DNA of 64,000 bases from Elusimicrobia bacterium RIFOXYA2_FULL_39_19. GTDB lineage: Bacteria; Elusimicrobiota; Endomicrobiia; CG1-02-37-114; XYA2-FULL-39-19. Numbering within the stretch: the first letter of the stretch is position 1; each line of letters starts with the position of its first letter. The notes beneath the pieces were generated by a model. It made no database searches and was not told where the DNA came from. It worked only from the letters and a program-made list of their open reading frames with translations. Position numbers and translations under genes: made by a program. Location: assembly GCA_001800285.1 (NCBI GenBank), contig MGVC01000078.1, positions 1 through 64,000 on the forward strand. Direction: 5' to 3'. This document shows positions 31,216-38,938 of the stretch, piece by piece.

Positions 31216-31334
31216 GGATTAATTGATTTGTGTTTTTTTAGGTAAGTTATTTTATATAAATAAGGAAAGATTGTAAAGAATTTGAAAACAAACGCTAAAT
31301 TACGAATGTTAAACACTGAAAGTTAAACTAGAAA

Positions 31335-31412
31335 AGTGATTAAGTGTTTATGTGATTAGTTAAAGATTTTGCAAAGTATCAAACCACCTATCCACCTAAT
31401 CACTTAATCACC
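31335..31412. repeat. Dispersed intergenic inverted repeat, copy 3
   Basis: GTGATTAAGTGTTTATGTGATTAG...CCACCTATCCACCTAATCACTTAATCAC. Confidence 0.7.
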
Positions 31413-31425
31413 GGACTTTAGGCTT

Positions 31426-33273
31426 TTATCTTCTATTTTCAAGAAAGTTTATGCGTTTAAGAAGCTCTGCTATTTCTTTGTCTTTTGTCTGTATGTCGCG
31501 CTCTGCATGAATCAGTTTCATGGTGAGGTCTTGAATAGACCTTTCTATCTGTTTCATCTCTCTGTCACGTTCTGTCATAAGGGCATTCTGGCGTGTAAGC
31601 AGTTCGTTTTTATGGCTTTCCCAGTTTTTCTGTTCGCTATTTAGCAGAGACTGCCATTCTTTTCTTTCAGAATCAGACTGTTCCAGCAATTTCTGCACTT
31701 CAGCTTCCAGTTCATATATTCTTGATTTCTGCGTATAGTTTTCTACTTTAGTTTCCTGATAAATAATCCTCAGTTCATTAAACTGACCGTGAATGGTTTC
31801 TATTTCACTGTTAAGGCCTTTTATTTCCTCATCACGGGCCACCCTCAACTTTTCAAGCATCCCGGTAATTTCTTGTATTCTTGATTCTGACCTGGATTGC
31901 TCTTCTATGAAAGTCCTGCGCCAGTCAATTCTGTCCTGGTCAATCTGAACAACTAATTTATGTTTGTCCTCTTTGAGCATCTCGTTATGATATTTCAAAG
32001 TCTGATTCTGTGTTTTCTCAAGCTGGAAAAGCCTTTCTTCTTCGTTTAGGCTTGCTCTTAATTCCAATATTTCGGCATTAATTCTTTGAGTGTCATTTTC
32101 TTTTGATTTTTTGTAATTTTCATACTGAGCCAGAATTTCATTTTTCTGGTTTTCGTAATAATCTTTCTGACCGGCAATCTGTAAATCCAGCTTCTGGCGT
32201 TGTTCCTCGGTTATTTTCTGCAGCATGTCCAGTTCTTCCATGAGCAGTTTAATCTGGCCTTCTTTGTCACTATTGCGCTGTGTTAGCTCTTCATTGGTTT
32301 TCTTTTCCTGGGTTAGCTGCAGCTCAAGTATCTGAAGCATAGCCGAAACCCTGGATATTTGTTCTTCGGTTGAAAACTTTAGTGTTTGTTCTTTTTCTAT
32401 AAGATCTCTTTTGTAGTTTTCCCATTCTCTTTGTTCTATTTCCCATTTTTCATGCCATTTTTTTCTTTCAGCTGATATTTCATCATGATTTTTCTTGTTA
32501 AGCTGTTCCAGCTCCGTTATGGCATTGGCTTTCTGCTGAGTTTCATGTTTTAGCTCTTCATTTTTTTGTATTTCCTCTGTTAATTTTACTGATACTTCCT
32601 GCAAAGCCCTGGAAATTCTGGTAGTGCCCTCGTCTTTATCAGCCACGATTTTCAAGTGGTTTTGTTTCTGGTTCTGGATTACCTGTTCATAATTTTTTAT
32701 TTTATCCTGCAGGTTTACTAATTCCTTGTCAAAAATCTGCCGTTGCTTGCTCCAGTCATCCTCTTTTTTTAGCAGAGTTTCCTGCAAAGAAAGGATTTTT
32801 TCTTCGTTTTTTGCAATCAGGTCCCTTAAAGTTTTTTCTTCTGCAATATGGCGTTCGCGGAATTTTGTAAGAGAAGCCTGTTCCTGGATAAGCTTAAACT
32901 GCAATTCTTCGGCAATACTGCGGAACGTTTTTACCCTGTCTTCTATGGAGTTCCATTTTTCCGTTTCATTAAGTTTACGGACTTTGTTTTCAGTAATGGT
33001 ATTTTTAAGTTTTTCTACTTCTTCCAGGCGATCCTGGGTAAAGTTATCCTTAAGTCTTTTAATTCTTACTTCTGTTTCGTTTAATTTACCACGCAGATTA
33101 TTTATTTCCTCTTCCTTATTTTCGTAAATTTTTGACCACTGGTCTTTTTCATTGCGGTACCTGTTTCGCAATACCTGCAAAGTCTGCTGGGATAACTGGT
33201 TTTCGGTTTCTATTAATTCTTTTAAAAAGTCTGTTTCTCGCTTTAAGCTTTCATTCATTTTTATAAGCTCCAT
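31426..33273 (-). CDS. 615-aa coiled-coil protein, divergent from the MotA operon
   Basis: Almost entirely E/K/Q/L-rich heptad-like sequence with no signal peptide; recurrent Trp-containing segments (KWHEKWEIEQREWENYKRDL, EWQSLLNSEQKNWESHKNEL). Confidence 0.75.
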   Translation of the reverse strand: MELIKMNESLKRETDFLKELIETENQLSQQTLQVLRNRYRNEKDQWSKIYENKEEEINNLRGKLNETEVRIKRLKDNFTQDRLEEVEKLKNTITENKVRKLNETEKWNSIEDRVKTFRSIAEELQFKLIQEQASLTKFRERHIAEEKTLRDLIAKNEEKILSLQETLLKKEDDWSKQRQIFDKELVNLQDKIKNYEQVIQNQKQNHLKIVADKDEGTTRISRALQEVSVKLTEEIQKNEELKHETQQKANAITELEQLNKKNHDEISAERKKWHEKWEIEQREWENYKRDLIEKEQTLKFSTEEQISRVSAMLQILELQLTQEKKTNEELTQRNSDKEGQIKLLMEELDMLQKITEEQRQKLDLQIAGQKDYYENQKNEILAQYENYKKSKENDTQRINAEILELRASLNEEERLFQLEKTQNQTLKYHNEMLKEDKHKLVVQIDQDRIDWRRTFIEEQSRSESRIQEITGMLEKLRVARDEEIKGLNSEIETIHGQFNELRIIYQETKVENYTQKSRIYELEAEVQKLLEQSDSERKEWQSLLNSEQKNWESHKNELLTRQNALMTERDREMKQIERSIQDLTMKLIHAERDIQTKDKEIAELLKRINFLENRR

Positions 33274-33362
33274 AATTATAATAATTAGTGTTGTACTATA
33301 AATATAGCCTATTTTGGCGGAATTTCAAGGGTTTTTTTAAAAAAAGCATTGAATTGCACAAG

Positions 33363-33391
33363 TTGACAAATATAGGCCAACTTTATATAAT
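33363..33391 (+). promoter_or_regulatory. Perfect sigma70-type consensus promoter TTGACA-17-TATAAT upstream of motA
   Basis: TTGACA 33363-33368, 17-nt spacer, TATAAT 33386-33391; GGAG Shine-Dalgarno at 33414-33417. Confidence 0.85.
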
Positions 33392-33426
33392 TTTTTAACT
33401 AATATTTACTAACGGAGATGAAAAAC

Positions 33427-34200
33427 ATGATTGATTTAATGTCATTATTGGGATTAACCCTTGGAGTCGGAGCAATTTACATAGTTATGTACTGGGGCGG
33501 AACCGTACACCTACTCTGGCATAAAGACGCATTTGTACTGGTATTCGGCGGTACGTTTGCTTCTATAATGATTGCCACACCGTGGTCAATTTTTAAAAAT
33601 GTTCCCAGAGCTCTGATGAATGTGTTTTTTCTGCGTGCTACACTTACCCCCAGGCAGGTTATTACTCTGCTTGTAGGTTATGCAGAAAAATCAAAAAGGT
33701 CAGGCATTGGAAGTTTACAGGAAGATGTGGGTCAGTTAAAGGACAGGTTTTTAAGTGACGGTATTATGATGGCTATTGACGGGCTTGATACGGAATTAAT
33801 AAGAGAAAATTTGATGAAAGAAATTATATTTATCCGCAAAAGGCATTATCAGGTAAGCAATGTAGTGCGTACCATGGGTACCTTTGCCCCCATTTTCGGA
33901 CTATTAGCCACTCTTTTGGGCGTTGTACAGGTACTTAGAGGTATTAGCGATCCGAAAAGCCTTGGGGCATCCATGGCTATTGCCGTTACCGGTACATTTT
34001 ATGGTATCTGCAGTGCGAACTTTTTATTTCTGCCAGTTGCCAACAAACTTGAAGCGCACACGGAATCTGAACTTCTTTTAAAAGAAGTTATTATTGAAGG
34101 TATATTGTCAATCCAACAAGGCGATATTCCTTTGATTGTCAGCAGAAAATTACAGGCCTTCCTTGCTTACCAACTGCGTGAAAAACGCAAAAGCAGTTAA
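33427..34200 (+). CDS. motA: MotA/PomA-type proton/sodium channel subunit (start moved to second ATG)
   Basis: APIFGLLATLLGVVQVL...LGASMAIAVTGTFYGICSANFLFLPVANKLE; cytoplasmic KRSGIGSLQED loop. The first ATG (33418) directly abuts GGAG, so ATG 33427 is better spaced. Confidence 0.9.
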   Translation: MIDLMSLLGLTLGVGAIYIVMYWGGTVHLLWHKDAFVLVFGGTFASIMIATPWSIFKNVPRALMNVFFLRATLTPRQVITLLVGYAEKSKRSGIGSLQEDVGQLKDRFLSDGIMMAIDGLDTELIRENLMKEIIFIRKRHYQVSNVVRTMGTFAPIFGLLATLLGVVQVLRGISDPKSLGASMAIAVTGTFYGICSANFLFLPVANKLEAHTESELLLKEVIIEGILSIQQGDIPLIVSRKLQAFLAYQLREKRKSS

Positions 34201-34214
34201 TTTCAGGTAAAAAA

Positions 34215-34871
34215 TTGAACATTTACGAAGACGAGGACTCTAACGAACAGGAAGAATCAGGCGGTCATAGCAGCCCGTTATGGATGATTATCTATACGGA
34301 CATGATAACCAACCTGATGATATTTTTCCTTTTATGTTACTGCCTTACCTGGTTAAGCAAAGAAGAAAGAGAAATAGCCGCCGCCTCGTTTGATAAAACC
34401 TTTTCCGGAAAAGATACTGTAGTGGAACAGATGGTGCAGAAACAGGAAGAAAAAGTTGCTGAAGAGAAAATAAAAGAAGAGTTTGATAACGTAGAAATAA
34501 ACGAAGAAAAAATAAAAATCACACTGCCCAGCCCGGTGCTTTTTGATTCCGGAAAAGCGGAACTTAAACCCCAGGTAATTACCAGTCTTCATGAAATAGC
34601 TAAAGTTATAAAAAGCATGCCCAACCGCATCATTGTAGAAGGCCATACCGACAACAAACCTATAAAAATGAAAGAATTTAAATCCAATTGGGAGCTTTCC
34701 AGCGCCAGGGCTTTCAGTGTTATCAGATATTTTATTGACAAAGAAAACATAGACCCGAAAAGGCTGATAGCTCTTGGTTACGGCGAATACCGCCCCAAGA
34801 CTGATAATGATACACCTGAGCACTGCGCTGAAAATCGCAGAATAGAACTTAATATCTTAAGAGTAAAATAA
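34215..34871 (+). CDS. motB: MotB-like stator protein 1 (TM plus OmpA-like peptidoglycan-binding domain), TTG start
   Basis: PLWMIIYTDMITNLMIFFLLCYCL (conserved Asp) and IIVEGHTDNKPI...NWELSSARAFSVIRYF...RRIELNIL. Confidence 0.88.
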   Translation: MNIYEDEDSNEQEESGGHSSPLWMIIYTDMITNLMIFFLLCYCLTWLSKEEREIAAASFDKTFSGKDTVVEQMVQKQEEKVAEEKIKEEFDNVEINEEKIKITLPSPVLFDSGKAELKPQVITSLHEIAKVIKSMPNRIIVEGHTDNKPIKMKEFKSNWELSSARAFSVIRYFIDKENIDPKRLIALGYGEYRPKTDNDTPEHCAENRRIELNILRVK

Positions 34872-34873
34872 AT

Positions 34874-35680
34874 ATGCGCTTACCTATACAACAGAAAATA
34901 CAACCAAAGAAAAAAAAGATGGTCTTAAAAGAACCCAAACCAATGGACATTTCCGGACTCTGGATTATCCCCTATGCTGACTTTATGACTGTATTGATGA
35001 TATTTTTTCTGCTGATGTTTGCTTTCGCCTATTCCATGAAAGGTTCTAAATATAAAAAAATTGTCACGCAAATTCAGGAAGAAATGGGCGGAGAAGTAAA
35101 AAAAGAAATTATTGAAAACATGATTAATGAACAGAAAGACCAGGAAACTGCGGATAAAATTGACGAAATTATTACAAAACAGAACTTAAAAAACTTTGTA
35201 AACGTCACCACAGACTCAGAGCAGATTAAAATTGTCTTTGCTAATCCAATATTGTTCGAATCCGGAGCAGCAGAGCTTAAACCCACAGCTCTTGAAATAT
35301 TAAAGGGCGTGGCCCAGGTTATAAAATTCATGGACAATGAAGTAATAGTTGAAGGGCACACGGACAACGTGCCTGTATCAGGTATCAAATATAAATCAAA
35401 CTGGGATTTATCTGTTGCCAGAGCTATGAGTGTAATAAGATATTTCGCTGATACTGAAGGGCTGGCGTACAACAGATTTGCAGCTGCAGGTTATGGAGAA
35501 TACAGACCTATGTTTCCGAATACTACAGAAGAAAACAGGGCACAAAATAGAAGAATTGAAGTAAATATTATAAGAAAAGCCAAAACCGAAGAGAGTGAAA
35601 TGGAAGAAGATGTAAACACTACTCAGGAAGAAACACCAACACCGTCAGAAAAACAACCCGCCCCAGTAACTACACATTAA
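34874..35680 (+). CDS. MotB-like stator protein 2 (TM plus OmpA-like domain)
   Basis: GLWIIPYADFMTVLMIFFLLMFAF (conserved Asp); VIVEGHTDNVPVSGIKYKSNWDLSVARAMSVIRYF. Confidence 0.9.
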   Translation: MRLPIQQKIQPKKKKMVLKEPKPMDISGLWIIPYADFMTVLMIFFLLMFAFAYSMKGSKYKKIVTQIQEEMGGEVKKEIIENMINEQKDQETADKIDEIITKQNLKNFVNVTTDSEQIKIVFANPILFESGAAELKPTALEILKGVAQVIKFMDNEVIVEGHTDNVPVSGIKYKSNWDLSVARAMSVIRYFADTEGLAYNRFAAAGYGEYRPMFPNTTEENRAQNRRIEVNIIRKAKTEESEMEEDVNTTQEETPTPSEKQPAPVTTH

Positions 35681-35768
35681 TTTAAATCTATCTATAAAAT
35701 CATCCTTTTCTATCGCTGTAATCGATTCTTTTATACCCTACTCGGTTTCTTTTATTGCTGTAATGCTC

Positions 35769-37268
35769 TTATGAAGTAAAATCTTCTGTAGTTACAGGTA
35801 CTTCCTCGGCACTGATTACATCTATTTTTGCTTCAAGGATAGTCTGTTTCTTTGAGCGATCAATAATTATATCGCCGTTTTTCTCCAGCTCCCTCACTAC
35901 ATTTGCTATGGCCTTCTGCTCTTCCTGAACTCTTTTTAAAGATACTTCTCCCAACAGGTCAATCTGTTCTGCCAGCATAGCTCTAGCGCCTTCTGTTAAA
36001 ACGTCCATAATTTTCTGTTTAATATCTTCCGTAGTATTTTTAAGCGACAGCGCCAGTGAAATACCGAGTTTCTGCACTTCTCTGATTACTTTCTGCATAA
36101 CCTGCTTGTCAAGAATAACAATATCTTCAAAGAAGAAGAGAGACTGTTTGAGTTTTGCTGCCAGTGCCGGATTGGTCTGTTCCAGGCTTTTTAAAATATT
36201 TTCCTGGCCTTCTCTGTCTACCTGATCTAATAAATTCAGGAAGTATTCCTCGCCACCGACTAAATAATCTATTTTTTGTTTAATTTCCTTCTCAATCTTA
36301 TTTACTTCGTCAGGATCAATGATTTTGGGTGTCGTTAATGCAAGAGCAACCTTTGACTGCACTACAGGAGCAAGTGAATTAATTATGAGAGATGTAAAAT
36401 CTGGAGGCAGATAACTTGCAATAATGGATATTTTCTCTGGATCTTCATTTTTTAGTAAGAATATCAGATTTTTAAAATTCTCTTTGTTTATAAATCCAAA
36501 TTTTTTCATGCTTTCATCTCCCTTTCCTTTATCTAACTGCGGCCTGCGCCTGTCTAATGTAAGCTCCAGAGAACCACCTCCGGGCAAGCCTGCCGGCAAC
36601 CCGGGCCCCGCCATGGCAGTATTTTCAAAACCGCCCCTTATTCTTGTATCTGCCTGAATACGTATTTCCATGGCTTTCACTATAGTACTGAAAAAATGCC
36701 TGAGCGGCCCGAATAAAAACAACGCCAAAAGAAGAATGGTAAATATCCAGTAAATCTGTGAGCTATAAAGCGTCAGGTAATCCTTCCACATCATCTTTTT
36801 TTCATAGAAAGCTATTTTCTGGACATCCACCACGTCTCCCCGTATATTGTCCAGGGAAAGCAGTGTATTGACTTCCTTTTTTATACGGTCAACAACTATC
36901 TGTGAAACTTTCTGGTCTACCGTCACAGAAATAGTGATTTTTTTTATGATTACGTTTTTGGAGGCGCTTCCTTCGTTGGGCATGTAGGAATAGGTGATGC
37001 CGGGCAAGTATTCCTCTTCCTGGGTTGTCATTCCCGGATACGCCTGGGTCTGGGTCGTTTTTGCAGGTTCATCATAAGCCAGCTCGGCATTTACCAACAC
37101 CACCATATCTTTGGTACCGGTTATTTTTTCAACCAGTCTTTCTGTCCGTTCCTGCAAAGACCTTTCAAGGCTAAGCTTCTGTTCCATCAAAGCTTGCGGC
37201 AATAGTGTCTGTGTTTGCGTAAAAACCATAAGCAAACTTAATGCAAGATAAAGTATTGTCTTTTTCAT
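35769..37268 (-). CDS. Natural FliF(C-terminal ring-building domain)-TM-FliG(middle + C domain) fusion protein with signal peptide
   Basis: N-term signal; FliF/YscJ-like IIKKITISVTVDQKV...LLSLDNIRGDVVDVQKIAF; TM YWIFTILLLALFLFGPL; FliG-like LLKNEDPEKISIIASYLPPDF...LFFFEDIVILDKQVMQKVIREV...ISLALSLKNTTEDIKQKIMDVL...VSLKRVQEEQKAIANVVRELEKNGDIII. Confidence 0.85.
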   Translation of the reverse strand: MKKTILYLALSLLMVFTQTQTLLPQALMEQKLSLERSLQERTERLVEKITGTKDMVVLVNAELAYDEPAKTTQTQAYPGMTTQEEEYLPGITYSYMPNEGSASKNVIIKKITISVTVDQKVSQIVVDRIKKEVNTLLSLDNIRGDVVDVQKIAFYEKKMMWKDYLTLYSSQIYWIFTILLLALFLFGPLRHFFSTIVKAMEIRIQADTRIRGGFENTAMAGPGLPAGLPGGGSLELTLDRRRPQLDKGKGDESMKKFGFINKENFKNLIFLLKNEDPEKISIIASYLPPDFTSLIINSLAPVVQSKVALALTTPKIIDPDEVNKIEKEIKQKIDYLVGGEEYFLNLLDQVDREGQENILKSLEQTNPALAAKLKQSLFFFEDIVILDKQVMQKVIREVQKLGISLALSLKNTTEDIKQKIMDVLTEGARAMLAEQIDLLGEVSLKRVQEEQKAIANVVRELEKNGDIIIDRSKKQTILEAKIDVISAEEVPVTTEDFTS

Positions 37269-37288
37269 TTGTTTTTTATACCCTTCAT

Positions 37289-38935
37289 TTATTTCATTTT
37301 TCTTATAAACTCTTCAAGTTTCGGGTCCGGCTGTATGTTCAATGATTTCCGCCATATTTCTTTAGCTTTTTCTTTTTCACCTAACGCATAAAAAGCTGAA
37401 CCCATTCTCTTTAACGCCGCTACGTTTTCAGGTTCAAGCACCAGAATCTGTTCGCAAATGCTTATAGCAGTCCAGAAATCACGTTTACGGAAACTTATAA
37501 GGCATTCGTAAAGTTTCTGGTCTACTACAGTCAACCCTGCCATGGGTGAAACCTTTTCAGCTTTGATGCTGGTTTTTTCTTCAAGTCTGTTTAAAAGGCG
37601 TTCTATTGTAAAGTTTTCAGGGACTATAGACAATGCATAGGCAATAGTTTTCACGGCGTTTTTACCATCGCCGTCAACATAATAACTTACACCTCTTCTC
37701 ACCAGGTCACCTTCTTTACCTGGTGACATATACTGGGATATTACTTCCGTTACAGTTTTTAACCTTTCTATGTACAGCGGAATTAATGAATCATCCGGGA
37801 ACAGCTCGCTGGCTTTAGTAAATTTCTCATACGCCGTAGAGAACATGCCGCGGTTATAATCCTGTATGGCTTCCTGGTAAAGCATTTTGAATTTATCTTC
37901 TTTAAGCTGCCTTGCTTCAGCATCCATGTCATTTTCTGCTTCAACTACTTTTTCCTTTGCTTCTTCTTCTTTCTTAAGTTTTATTGTTTCCAGGCTTTCT
38001 CCGAATTTATATGCATAAGATAATCTATGTGACGGCCCGAGGTAATCATTCATGGCTATTGCGTAATCAAAACCCATGGTTTTATAAGTAATGCCAAAAC
38101 CTGTTGTCAGCTCTTGATTATTTTTACCAAGCCTCAATTTTATAAATTTATAAACCAATGACTCTAAACCTACGGAATAATAATCTATTAAACTTCCGGA
38201 ATTCATTGAATTTTTATTCATATCGAAAGCCAGTAGCAATTTGTCCCCGAAAATTCTATAACCCAAACCGAGTTTTATGGATACAGGTAATTTGTCATCC
38301 GTGTCACCCAATTGCAGAGAAATCAGATTTGAAATATTTGTGCCCAGTGACAATTTCTGGTTCATTTTGTAATATCCGCCGATATCAAAGGAAAAATAAT
38401 TTATATTGCTTGTGCTTAAAGTTGAATTCAATATCTTGCCATTTATCCCAAAATATACCTTCGGAATTAGTTCTTTGCCATAAGCAAAACACAATGCCAT
38501 TTTTGAATGGTCAAAACTTCCCGTAGGCAGATTATTATCATCCCTGCCCTGGGCCCCGCCGGAATAAAGGCGCACAAAATTAAAACCAAAAACACCTTTA
38601 TTATAAGCCGGATGAACATATCCCAGAAAACTGTAATTTGTTTCTTCCCACAGAATAGAATAAGAAGCCAGCATTTCCTTGTATTGAAGGGCGCCAAGGG
38701 CACCACTATTGTAGTAAGGGGCAGATACATCTTCTGCTATGCCTGTATAAGCTCCGCCAAGTGCAAAAGCGCGCGCATTAGATCCAAATGATAAAAATGA
38801 AGACGGGTCAGTACCAGCTCCATAAATAATTGATGATTTAACATACAGGCAAAGAATCATTAATACAACAAAACAGATGCTGCATGTTTTTGAATTTGCA
38901 TGCACAGAAGTATTTCTCAGTGTGTTATTTGGCAT
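37289..38935 (-). CDS. PorV/PorQ-like outer-membrane protein with C-terminal TPR region
   Basis: FLSFGSNARAFALGGAYTGIAEDVSAPYYNSGALGAL; C-terminal ALKRMGSAFYALGEKEKAKEIWRKSLNIQPDPKLEEF. Confidence 0.8.
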   Translation of the reverse strand: MPNNTLRNTSVHANSKTCSICFVVLMILCLYVKSSIIYGAGTDPSSFLSFGSNARAFALGGAYTGIAEDVSAPYYNSGALGALQYKEMLASYSILWEETNYSFLGYVHPAYNKGVFGFNFVRLYSGGAQGRDDNNLPTGSFDHSKMALCFAYGKELIPKVYFGINGKILNSTLSTSNINYFSFDIGGYYKMNQKLSLGTNISNLISLQLGDTDDKLPVSIKLGLGYRIFGDKLLLAFDMNKNSMNSGSLIDYYSVGLESLVYKFIKLRLGKNNQELTTGFGITYKTMGFDYAIAMNDYLGPSHRLSYAYKFGESLETIKLKKEEEAKEKVVEAENDMDAEARQLKEDKFKMLYQEAIQDYNRGMFSTAYEKFTKASELFPDDSLIPLYIERLKTVTEVISQYMSPGKEGDLVRRGVSYYVDGDGKNAVKTIAYALSIVPENFTIERLLNRLEEKTSIKAEKVSPMAGLTVVDQKLYECLISFRKRDFWTAISICEQILVLEPENVAALKRMGSAFYALGEKEKAKEIWRKSLNIQPDPKLEEFIRKMK

Positions 38936-38938
38936 AAA

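Noticed and set aside
35265-35280. tRNA-like GTTCGAATCC
   Set aside because: Lies within the coding sequence of MotB 2 and has no cloverleaf around it.
33427-35680. Ordinary flagellar mot operon
   Set aside because: Not excluded genome-wide, but no flagellar structural or export genes are in the window and the rotor is a FliF-FliG fusion co-oriented with surface-protein genes.
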